Assembly (NCBI RefSeq): GCF_000566685.1
Contig: NZ_AZQN01000002.1
Coordinates: 124,001-188,000, forward strand
Reading direction: 5' to 3'
Length of the DNA stretch: 64,000 bases
DNA from: Dyadobacter tibetensis Y620-1
Lineage (GTDB): Bacteria; Bacteroidota; Bacteroidia; Cytophagales; Spirosomataceae
A program made the translations under genes and the position numbers. Under the pieces are notes generated by a model. It was not told where the DNA came from and did not search any database. It saw only the letters and a program-made list of their open reading frames with translations. This document shows, one piece after another, positions 37,185-44,716 of the stretch; within the stretch, counting starts at the first letter, position 1, and each line of letters begins with the position of its first letter.

Positions 37185-38495
37185 TTATTTGGCCTGATAT
37201 TTCTCCTGGTACTTCATGTAAAGCCGTTTCTGTTTGTCATCAAGTTTCACTTCGGCACCACGGATATAAGCCTTTTCTATCCCGTTTCCCCGCATATCCA
37301 GAAGGTCACCGGTTGAGACCAGAATACTGGCATGCTTACCTACTTCGAGGGTCCCTACTTCCTGGTCCACACCTGCAATTTCAGCAGCATTTTTTGTAAT
37401 CAGCTGCAATGCCTGTTCAGATGTCATCTTGCTGAATCCGGCCGCCGTTCCGGCAAGAAAAGCCAGGTTGCGCGTTCTCCACCATTCACCAGAATAAGTA
37501 ATCGCCACACGGACACCCGCTTGCTGAAGCAGACCTGGCAGTTCATAGGGAAGATAAACGGGCTCGTCGGCGTTATTGGGTAGACGGTGTGTAGGATTCA
37601 CGATTACACTTACATCATTTTCCTTTAGAAAATCAACAATCTTATAGGACTGATCTCCACCGGCGATAACTATTTTTTTAATATTGAATTCTTTAGCAAA
37701 TCTTACTGCTTCAATCATGTCCTTGGCATGTTCTGCCCGGATATACAGATTTGCGTCCCCCCTCAATATTGGTTTCATAGCCTCCATCCTGATATTAACG
37801 GGGCTCGGATTTTTTATTTGAGCATAGGCCATCGCTTCCGCAAAAGTAGTTTTTAACAACTCCACCACTGCTTGTCTCTGTTCATTTTTTTTGGTTAGGG
37901 TAGAAAGATCCTGGGCATTTATGGCGGTAGACATATAAGCGGGCCAAGACAGCCATACCCCGTCATCTTTTTTCAGAACCGCATCTTCCCAGTTCCAGCC
38001 ATCGGAATAAAAAGTGGAAGAACTTCCAGAAACTATTCCTCCCTCAGGAACCGCTTGAGATAATAGGATACCATTTGCCCGCAATGTAGGAATTACCTCA
38101 GAATCCGTATTATAAGCCACCAAAGCACGAATATGTGGATTGATATCCCCTACCTCATAATAGTCTAAGGTGGCCCTTACCGATGCAACTTCCTTTAACC
38201 CTACCGTTGTGTTTAAAGAGATTAGTCCTGGATAAATATGTTTGCCGGTGACATCATGAACAGTTCCTCCGGGGGCCGCATTGGCATTTCCTACATAGGT
38301 CAACTTCCCGTCTAAAAAACTAATTGCACCATTCTCGATTATATTACCATCACCAATATGAATAGTGGCCCCTTTCAGGGTAACCACTCCCTGGGCCATA
38401 CGGCCGGGTGCAGGGTTCTGTGCCATGGCCATACCTAAGAAAAGGCTGGTGATCAATAGCTGGCACATGGTAAATATTAATGTTTTATTTCTCAT
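37185..38495 (-). CDS. Amidohydrolase-fold secreted protein lacking the HxH metal motif
   Basis: I placed the start at 38495 (436 aa): MRNKTLIFTMCQ opens a normal signal peptide ending AMAQ and is preceded by AAAGAGAAAAAA; an ATG at 38519 adds eight polar residues. The fold is that of imidazolonepropionase-like amidohydrolases (N-terminal beta-sandwich TLKGATIHIGDG, KHIYPGLI, C-terminal GTLEVGKHASILV). The usual GLIDxHxHxG is replaced by GLISLNTTVG, so two metal-ligand histidines are missing and classical hydrolysis is doubtful. It begins just downstream of the large amidohydrolase gene and is surely co-transcribed. Confidence 0.85.
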   Translation of the reverse strand: MRNKTLIFTMCQLLITSLFLGMAMAQNPAPGRMAQGVVTLKGATIHIGDGNIIENGAISFLDGKLTYVGNANAAPGGTVHDVTGKHIYPGLISLNTTVGLKEVASVRATLDYYEVGDINPHIRALVAYNTDSEVIPTLRANGILLSQAVPEGGIVSGSSSTFYSDGWNWEDAVLKKDDGVWLSWPAYMSTAINAQDLSTLTKKNEQRQAVVELLKTTFAEAMAYAQIKNPSPVNIRMEAMKPILRGDANLYIRAEHAKDMIEAVRFAKEFNIKKIVIAGGDQSYKIVDFLKENDVSVIVNPTHRLPNNADEPVYLPYELPGLLQQAGVRVAITYSGEWWRTRNLAFLAGTAAGFSKMTSEQALQLITKNAAEIAGVDQEVGTLEVGKHASILVSTGDLLDMRGNGIEKAYIRGAEVKLDDKQKRLYMKYQEKYQAK

Positions 38496-38531
38496 TTTTT
38501 TCTCTTTAAATGTTTCCAATTCAGAATCTAA

Positions 38532-41500
38532 TCAATGATCTCCATGATGAGCATCCATGCCAACCATATCCTCGCAGTGCCACATTTTTGGTTGTACGTT
38601 TGTTGGCTTCTGGGTGGCCTTACCCTGGTCCTTTGCGGATAACATTTTCTGAGTAATCCTTGCTTTTTCCTGAGCAATATCTGCCCGCTTTTTTTCATCC
38701 ATCTGGCGATCGAAATAAAAGGCACCCTCTATCATCGTGAATTCAGGACGTGCATAAACAGATAATGGGTGTTCATTCCAAAGGACCAGATCGGCATCCT
38801 TTCCTACTTTGATACTACCCATCCGATCGTCGACGTGCAATAATTTGGCAGGATTTAAGGTCACCATCTTCCATGCTTCTTCTTCGGGCACTCCTCCATA
38901 TAATACGGTTTTGGCGGCTTCCTGATTCAAACGTCTCGCCATTTCGGCATCGTCAGAATTAATGGCTACGTTAACTCCTTCATGGTACATGAGGGCAGCA
39001 TTATAAGGTATGGCCTCCTTCACTTCCATTTTGTAAGCCCACCAATCGGCAAAGGTGCTCGCACCAATTTTGCGACTGGCCATTTTATCCGCCAGCTTAT
39101 ACCCTTCAAGTATATGTGTAAAAGTATTTACCCGGAAATTCAGTGAATCTGCCACTTTCATCAGCATATTAATTTCCGACTGCACATAAGAGTGACAGGT
39201 GATAGCACGTTCGTCGCTTAGTATTTCGGCCAGTGCTTCCAGCTCTATGTCTTTACGAGGAGCCAGATTAGCGCCCTTTTTCCCTGAATTGTTAAATGCT
39301 TTCCACTGTGCAGCATATTCCTTAGCCCTGATAAAATGATCGAAATATACTTGCTCTACCCCCATACGCGTTTGGGGAAAACGATACCGCTGTACATCCC
39401 CCCAGTTGGATTGTTTCACGTTCTCTCCCAAAGCAAATTTTATAGACTTCACTTGCGGTACTAGGAGGTCGTCCACGCTCCCACCCCATTTCAACTTGAT
39501 CATCGCACTTTGACCACCGATAGCGTTGGCTGACCCGTGCAATAACTGAGAAGCCGTTACGCCTCCAGCCAACTGGCGATAAATGTTTACATCGTCGGGA
39601 TTGACTACATCGCTCATTCTAACTTCAGCCGAGCTCGACTGCCCTCCTTCGTTCACCGCAAAGAGTGCAATATGGCTATGTTCGTCTATAATTCCGCTAG
39701 TAAGATGTTTGTTATGCCCATTGATTATTTTCACCCCAGATCCGGCTTTCAGGTTCTTCCCTACCTGGGCTATTTTTCCATTTTTTACGAGTACGTCAGT
39801 ATTCTCCATGATACCATCCTTCTCATTGGTCCAAACGGTGGTATTCTGAATCAATACTTCCTGAGCCTGAGGAATATTCTCATTACCGTAGCCAGCAAAG
39901 GGGTAGTAAATGGGACCTACAGTCAGGTCAGTGGCTTTTGTAGAGTCACTTTTTACCTGCGCCACATACGTCTCCGCCAAGTGTGCCGACCAGTTCAGTT
40001 TCTGGCCATCTGCTGCAACTCCTTCACCTTTAAAACCTTTTGAAGTTCTCCATCCTGTTAGCCTTAATGTCTGCGCCTGCTCTTTCTTAGGCTTAAACGA
40101 AAGCGTGATGATCTCATTGGCAAGACTTACTTTCGGGGAAATCTTACTTGAATCTACCATCAAAATGGTGAAGGTAGGTTGGTCCACTGTCCCTTCTATA
40201 CGCAGCTTTCCGCTGGGCTGATTCTCAATAAGTAAGTCATATACGCCCCGCACATCCGGCCTATCAGAAGCTGTCTGGACATAACGCTTTCCCTGTACCC
40301 AGTTTTCATAAATTATATTATTTTCTGCAAACAGTTCGGAGGAGGTGATAAGGAAGTTAGCCATTTTTCCTGCTGCTAAGCTCCCCAGTTCCTTTTCGAC
40401 ATTGAGAAGACGTGCAGGCTGAATGGTAAGTGCTTCCAATACTTTTTCTTTGCTCAGTCCATAGGCTATAGCCAATCTAATATTTTTCCAAAACTCCGAC
40501 TTATTTTTAATCCCGCTCAACGTCAGGGCAAATGGAATTCCCGCTTCAGCCACCATTGCCGCATTCTTGGGCGCCAATTCCCAATGTTTTAAATCAGTTA
40601 AACTTACCAATTCTGCATCCCATGGATCACTTAGGTCGTATGGATTCGGAAAATTAAGGGGTAAGACCAGGGTGGCATTGGTCTTCTTAATTTCCTCTAA
40701 GCGTTGATACTCGTCACCACTTCCTTTAACGATATATTGTATGTCAAATTCGTCCCCTATTTTATCGGCCCGCATAATGCCATACTTATCGGTAGACTCG
40801 AAAAAGGCAGGTAGTTTCTTAATTTCATTGAAAGCCTTCAGTGAGAGATTTTCCCCCTCTTTTTTGGGGTTTCCCTCATACCACTTTGCGTCATAATAAG
40901 TTTGTCTCAAAAGGGCCACGGCACCCATGATAGATCCTGGATAGGTCTGCGTACTACTTCCTTTATTTAGAGAAAAATGCGCTGAGGCCCTTTCCTTTAA
41001 GAGTGCCTGGGTAGGAGCTTCGTCCGTTAGGGAGACTAAAGCGCCCGATCCTCTTACGATTCCGTCGTGTGCATGAACCAATACGGCTCCAAATCCTAAT
41101 TTGCGTAACCCCTCAGCCTCTGCAGCATTTGGAATAAATATGGACCCCGCATTCACCTCGGGTTGGACGGCTTGATTCCATCCGTAAGCACCTTTTTTAT
41201 TAGACTCCAGCTGAGGTGTCTGACGCCCCCGCCCCCGCTCAGGCTGCTGAACAGCGGGCATTCCATAGTCCGAATCAAGATCGATTAGAGAAGGATAGAT
41301 ATATCTTCCTTGCAAATCTATCTGTACCGTACCCTCAGGTATGGGTACCTTAGCCCCCACTGCCTTTATGACCCCATCTTCAATCAACATGGTACCATTG
41401 GGGATATTGGTTTGCGGGTTAGCCATTATATTGGCATTAATAAAAGCGTAACGCCCGGGTCTTTCGTCGTATACTCCATTCCTGGGAAATGTCTGTTGCC

Positions 41501-41558
41501 CATAACTACTACGGAATAGCAATAATCCAAGGACAAACAAGGTTAAAGGTTTAAGCAT
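38532..41558 (-). CDS. Double-module amidohydrolase, 1008 aa, secreted
   Basis: After a signal peptide ending SSYGQ (about 21) come two amidohydrolase modules in one chain. In module 1 (about 35-440) the metal motif is IDLDSDYG in place of DxHxH, so it is degenerate. Module 2 (about 570-960) is intact: GIIDEHSHIALF, ITCHSYVQSEI, FTHILEGYKLADKM and INSDDAEMARR supply the His/Asp metal ligands, and MGSIKVGKDADLVLW is the C-terminal sandwich. Imidazolonepropionase/prolidase-like relatives cleave cyclic amides or dipeptides; the substrate here is unknown. The preceding leader contains a perfect 11-bp inverted repeat. Confidence 0.9.
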   Translation of the reverse strand: MLKPLTLFVLGLLLFRSSYGQQTFPRNGVYDERPGRYAFINANIMANPQTNIPNGTMLIEDGVIKAVGAKVPIPEGTVQIDLQGRYIYPSLIDLDSDYGMPAVQQPERGRGRQTPQLESNKKGAYGWNQAVQPEVNAGSIFIPNAAEAEGLRKLGFGAVLVHAHDGIVRGSGALVSLTDEAPTQALLKERASAHFSLNKGSSTQTYPGSIMGAVALLRQTYYDAKWYEGNPKKEGENLSLKAFNEIKKLPAFFESTDKYGIMRADKIGDEFDIQYIVKGSGDEYQRLEEIKKTNATLVLPLNFPNPYDLSDPWDAELVSLTDLKHWELAPKNAAMVAEAGIPFALTLSGIKNKSEFWKNIRLAIAYGLSKEKVLEALTIQPARLLNVEKELGSLAAGKMANFLITSSELFAENNIIYENWVQGKRYVQTASDRPDVRGVYDLLIENQPSGKLRIEGTVDQPTFTILMVDSSKISPKVSLANEIITLSFKPKKEQAQTLRLTGWRTSKGFKGEGVAADGQKLNWSAHLAETYVAQVKSDSTKATDLTVGPIYYPFAGYGNENIPQAQEVLIQNTTVWTNEKDGIMENTDVLVKNGKIAQVGKNLKAGSGVKIINGHNKHLTSGIIDEHSHIALFAVNEGGQSSSAEVRMSDVVNPDDVNIYRQLAGGVTASQLLHGSANAIGGQSAMIKLKWGGSVDDLLVPQVKSIKFALGENVKQSNWGDVQRYRFPQTRMGVEQVYFDHFIRAKEYAAQWKAFNNSGKKGANLAPRKDIELEALAEILSDERAITCHSYVQSEINMLMKVADSLNFRVNTFTHILEGYKLADKMASRKIGASTFADWWAYKMEVKEAIPYNAALMYHEGVNVAINSDDAEMARRLNQEAAKTVLYGGVPEEEAWKMVTLNPAKLLHVDDRMGSIKVGKDADLVLWNEHPLSVYARPEFTMIEGAFYFDRQMDEKKRADIAQEKARITQKMLSAKDQGKATQKPTNVQPKMWHCEDMVGMDAHHGDH

Positions 41559-41559
41559 T

Positions 41560-41611
41560 TTGTGTAAATTTTATTTGGTGTTTAACAGGCAAGTTAGTAG
41601 AATTTACACAA
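41560..41611. promoter_or_regulatory. 11-bp perfect inverted repeat in the leader of the amidohydrolase pair
   Basis: TTGTGTAAATT (41560-41570) and AATTTACACAA (41601-41611) are perfectly complementary with 30 bp between. One arm touches the amidohydrolase start codon region (ATG at 41558). It could be operator half-sites or an RNA stem that hides the ribosome-binding region. Confidence 0.45.
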
Positions 41612-41729
41612 CTTTATTGTTTTAACAACCAAAAATTTCTATCGCTTTTTTGGTCTTCTGCTCCTGATTCTTTTGCGAGTTGCACCGATTTAAATATATT
41701 CGTTATCATACCGATATCCAGCCCTTGAA

Positions 41730-42413
41730 ATGAGCAATGCCAAATCAGAGAAACAAAGAGCCGCTCTGGAAGCGGTCAAATTAATTCAGGATCATCAAAT
41801 CATTGGCCTTGGCACGGGTTCAACTGCCTTCTATGCTATTATGGAGATTGGTAATTTGGTTCGTTCTGGATTGAGTATTAGGGCTGTCCCTACCTCTACG
41901 CAAACCCGGGAACTCGCCATAGCCCAACAAATCCCTCTGGTCGACATCAGTCAGGTGGAAAACATCGATATAACTATTGATGGCGCCGACGAGTTCACCT
42001 CAGCGGGATGGCTAGTAAAAGGAGGCGGTGGCGCACTTTTACGAGAAAAAATTGTCGCATCCCTGTCTGACACCAATATTATTATTGCCGATTCTTCCAA
42101 AATGGTGAAACAATTAGGACGATTCAAAGTCCCAATTGAAGTGATTCCCATGGGATTGGGTTTGGTTCAAAGAGAGTTAAAATTACTTAATGGCCAAGGG
42201 GTGCTTCGGCAAAAAAATGGGAGTTCATTTGTTACCGATGAAGGAAATTACATCCTCGATACGGATTTTGGACTGATAGAAGATCCGGTCTCACTAGCTA
42301 AACAACTAGATGGACTGGTAGGATTGGTTGAGCACGGTTTGTTCCTTTTTAGCACCAATCGAATTTTTGTAGGTCATCCAGATCGGGTCGACAACCTAGA
42401 AATTAATTTGTGA
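41730..42413 (+). CDS. rpiA: Ribose-5-phosphate isomerase A
   Basis: The 227-aa enzyme interconverts ribose-5-phosphate and ribulose-5-phosphate. Family motifs are present in order: IIGLGTGSTAFYAI (about 25-38), VPTSTQTRELA (about 55-65), DITIDGADEF (about 82-91), LVKGGGGALLREKIVA (about 96-111, catalytic Lys/Glu) and IIIADSSKMVKQLG. Start at 41730 gives the normal N-terminus and length. It acts downstream of the gnd-zwf-pgl enzymes. Monocistronic or read through to the small gene 90 bp downstream. Confidence 0.96.
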   Translation: MSNAKSEKQRAALEAVKLIQDHQIIGLGTGSTAFYAIMEIGNLVRSGLSIRAVPTSTQTRELAIAQQIPLVDISQVENIDITIDGADEFTSAGWLVKGGGGALLREKIVASLSDTNIIIADSSKMVKQLGRFKVPIEVIPMGLGLVQRELKLLNGQGVLRQKNGSSFVTDEGNYILDTDFGLIEDPVSLAKQLDGLVGLVEHGLFLFSTNRIFVGHPDRVDNLEINL

Positions 42414-42502
42414 CCCATATAGCGTCCATCTTGCTTTTACCTATCTAATAATGTTATTTAGTTCTTTGCAGACTTTAATTTGGTATCCGATAATAAAAAA
42501 AT

Positions 42503-42796
42503 ATGATGAATTTCGATGATTTCTCTTCCAGCCTGGCCGCCCCAACTCCTCCCGACAACCTGCCTGTACTTCTAAAGGCCTTATGGCACGATGGGAAAGG
42601 AGAATGGGAGCAAGCTCATGAAATAGCCCAAAGTCGGGAAGGTGACCCTGCTTTTGACCGTATCCATGCCTATCTCCATCGGGTAGAAGGTGACGAATGG
42701 AATGCTAATTACTGGTATCGAAGAGCAGGAATGGCCATGTTCAAGGGCTCCCTAAAAGATGAATGGAATGCACTCGTCCTGCATCATCTGGGCTAA
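42503..42796 (+). CDS. Small conserved protein of unknown function
   Basis: The 97-aa protein is acidic and rich in Trp and His: LLKALWHDGKGEWEQAHEIAQ (about 23-43), DPAFDRIHAYLHRVEGD (about 48-64) and NANYWYRRAGM (about 67-77). I recognise this motif set as a recurring, uncharacterised small cytosolic protein of bacteria, but know of no assigned function. No signal peptide or membrane segment. Its helical character and alternating motif spacing recall TPR-like repeats. It sits between rpiA and the satD-like operator array. Confidence 0.75.
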   Translation: MMNFDDFSSSLAAPTPPDNLPVLLKALWHDGKGEWEQAHEIAQSREGDPAFDRIHAYLHRVEGDEWNANYWYRRAGMAMFKGSLKDEWNALVLHHLG

Positions 42797-42839
42797 GGAA
42801 TCCTTTTTTTTAATTCATCCACCAGTTGAAGTACTCCAC

Positions 42840-42944
42840 TTAAGTGCTTAAACTTATGCAATTTCATTATAAGCCCCTGGACTTATAACTTCATTATATA
42901 AGTCTATATGCTTATAATTTGTATACATAAGCTCTATTCCTTAT
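42840..42944. promoter_or_regulatory. Four-copy 29-bp-periodic palindrome array (candidate operator array)
   Basis: Four copies of an 18-bp dyad begin at 42840, 42869, 42898 and 42927, exactly 29 bp apart. Three fit ATAAG-N8-CTTAT(AA); the first is TTAAG-N8-CTTAT. The eight inner bases and the 11-bp spacers differ between copies, so only the half-sites are conserved. The array ends 63 bp upstream of the satD-like gene, which encodes a C-terminal HTH, so autoregulation through these half-sites is a reasonable hypothesis. Confidence 0.7.
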
Positions 42945-43007
42945 AATTGACCTTTCTAATAAGTTAATTGCCAGAAGAGACCCATTCACCGCCAACCTAA
43001 TAAACAA

Positions 43008-43655
43008 ATGCCACAGGTATATGCTGTCATTACTGCCGACATGGTGAATTCAACCCGATACCCAACGGAAAAAACGGGTATCTGGTTAAAGGAGCTTCAA
43101 CGTATTCTCCAACAGGATCCCCGGTTAGACTGGACGATTCTGCCAGAGATATACAGGGGAGATAGCTTCCAGGGGGTATTGAGCACCCCTCAGCAAGCTC
43201 TTCTGGCAGCGATATTGGGAAGAGTATTCTTAAAAATGCAACAGGAAGGCAAAGTCGATCTTGATCTTCGAGTCGCCATCGGAATAGGTACTATAGAGCA
43301 ACTAACCAATAGGGCCGGAACTTCTGATGGAACGGCTTTTCGGCTATCCGGCAAACTCGCAGATAACCTGAAAGGACGAAAATCAAGAATAGGGATTGCT
43401 ACTCAACCCATTCAACCGCTATGGAGCCCTTTGCTAGACCTTCTGGAGGTTTTAGTACAAAGCTGGACAAGAGCTCAAAGTGAAATTATCTTTGGACTCC
43501 TACAAAATAAAACGCTGACCCAAATGTCGGAAGAACTAGGCATAAGTCAACCGGCAGCATCCCAAAGGGCGCAGGCCGCTAATTGGTGGGCACTGGAGGG
43601 ATTACTCAATCAATTCCCTAAGTTACTATTCCAAAGGGACCACAATCATGACTGA
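43008..43655 (+). CDS. SatD-like protein: nucleotide-cyclase-like N-domain with C-terminal HTH
   Basis: The 215-aa protein begins YAVITADMVNSTRYP (about 5-19) and has EIYRGDSFQGVL (about 47-58) and LDLRVAIGIGTIE, the pattern of SatD-family proteins, whose N-terminal half resembles class III nucleotide cyclase folds (Asp-Met-Val-x-Ser, Gly-Asp-x-Phe-Gln). The C-terminal part has a helix-turn-helix: LTQMSEELGISQPAASQRA (about 171-189). It is therefore probably a ligand- or nucleotide-sensing DNA-binding protein. It overlaps the DUF3307 gene by 8 bp and is preceded by the palindrome array. Confidence 0.82.
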   Translation: MPQVYAVITADMVNSTRYPTEKTGIWLKELQRILQQDPRLDWTILPEIYRGDSFQGVLSTPQQALLAAILGRVFLKMQQEGKVDLDLRVAIGIGTIEQLTNRAGTSDGTAFRLSGKLADNLKGRKSRIGIATQPIQPLWSPLLDLLEVLVQSWTRAQSEIIFGLLQNKTLTQMSEELGISQPAASQRAQAANWWALEGLLNQFPKLLFQRDHNHD

Positions 43656-44412
43656 ACTACTCGCATTACTGGGCGCTCATATACTGGCCGACTTTTATCT
43701 ACAACCTTCCAGCTGGGTTCTGGCGAAGCGAGAAGAAGGTGGGAGGTCTAAACCATTTTACTATCATATTGGAGTCGTAGCATTAAGCACCTACATACTG
43801 CTCGGAATTCTGCTCGGCAATTGGAGTAATCCTCTTCCAGCCATACTGTTGGCAGTAATACATGGGATCATCGATTTAATAAAGATAAAGTTCGACACCA
43901 AAGAGAAGAATAATGCCCGCTGGTTCCTAGCGGATCAGGCTTTACACTTATTATCTATTGTATTTACGGCCGGACTCCTCAGTGGCCATATGACCCAAGC
44001 ACTGAGCACCCTGCTAAACTGGTATCAACAGCCTCGCTACCTGGCGCTTACAGCCGGTATCCTACTGAGCCTAAATCCAATTTCCTTTTTGGTAGGCATC
44101 TTTACCAAGCCTTGGCGTGCTGAATTAGAAGCACTCGTTCCCCACCTGGACGATAACCTGGCCCATGCCGGTCGCTGGATAGGCATGACCGAACGCCTAC
44201 TAATCTTTATTTTTGTTCTGATCGGACAATTCTCAGCCATAGGATTTCTCATAGCCGCCAAGTCATTATTACGCTTCAACGACAAAGCTAGTGAGACCAT
44301 ACCTTCTGCCTATATCACCAAAAAATCAGAATATGTACTCGTTGGAACTCTAATGAGCTATACCTGCGCAATCTTACTGGCTCTGGTGACCAAGACTTTT
44401 TTCAAAAATTAA
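43648..44412 (+). CDS. DUF3307 family integral membrane protein
   Basis: The 254-aa protein matches DUF3307: it begins LLALLGAHILADFYLQPSSWV (about 4-24) with the typical His-x-x-x-Asp-Phe-x-Leu-Q motif. VIHGIIDLIKIKF follows (about 71-83), with further helices to a C-terminal hydrophobic tail; about six transmembrane segments in total. Function is unknown. The start codon lies inside the satD-like gene (8-bp overlap), so the two are translationally coupled and likely act together, the SatD-like protein perhaps setting the level of the membrane protein. Confidence 0.88.
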   Translation: MTELLALLGAHILADFYLQPSSWVLAKREEGGRSKPFYYHIGVVALSTYILLGILLGNWSNPLPAILLAVIHGIIDLIKIKFDTKEKNNARWFLADQALHLLSIVFTAGLLSGHMTQALSTLLNWYQQPRYLALTAGILLSLNPISFLVGIFTKPWRAELEALVPHLDDNLAHAGRWIGMTERLLIFIFVLIGQFSAIGFLIAAKSLLRFNDKASETIPSAYITKKSEYVLVGTLMSYTCAILLALVTKTFFKN

Positions 44413-44716
44413 GGCAGTGTGGTGATACCCTGAACGGGAGCCCCTAACTTCACTCAAGAACTAAAATCCAATTATCATCAAAATAGGGAGTCTCCATTTT
44501 CGTACCAACCCTTGTCAGAATCAGCAGCCAGGGTCAACGACCTCATAAAGGAGAAACTCCGGAAAAACTGACTGAACGCAGACCAAAAGATTGAGCGCAC
44601 GAGTGGCATCACAGACCGTACCCATGCAGAATAGCCACCGTCATGGTGGCTATTCTGCATGGGTACGGCTACTTTCTGAAAGCAAACGAAAACTAATGCG
44701 TCCGAAGCTATTGTTA
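44413..44716. other. 304-bp intergenic region between convergent genes
   Basis: Apart from the large hairpin at 44616-44668, no gene is supported. A 60-codon minus-strand frame exists but it runs through the hairpin and has no recognisable motif. The region lies at the right-hand edge of the satD-like operon and the downstream end of the alginate locus. Confidence 0.55.
44616..44668. repeat. Perfect 24-bp inverted repeat with 5-nt loop
   Basis: Bases 44616-44639 are exactly complementary to 44645-44668, separated only by GTCAT. The arm starts CCGTACCC and ends AGCCACC at the loop. No T-run follows on either strand. It could be a bidirectional terminator for the convergent DUF3307 and MFS genes, or a palindromic mobile repeat (REP/MITE-like). 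Confidence 0.85.

Noticed and set aside
39672..40043. 123-codon plus-strand open frame
   Set aside because: Antisense to the large amidohydrolase gene, composition not protein-like.
42791..42815. AAGGAATCC followed by T8 as a terminator after the 97-aa gene
   Set aside because: The possible stem is at most five base pairs with almost no loop, too weak to call.
42840..42944. Possible mini CRISPR array because of regular 29-bp spacing
   Set aside because: Only about 10 bases per unit are conserved, as half-sites of a palindrome, and spacers would be 8-11 bp. No cas gene is near. It fits an operator array better.
44478..44660. 60-codon minus-strand frame between the DUF3307 and MFS genes
   Set aside because: Its start lies inside the perfect 24-bp inverted repeat and no motif is visible.
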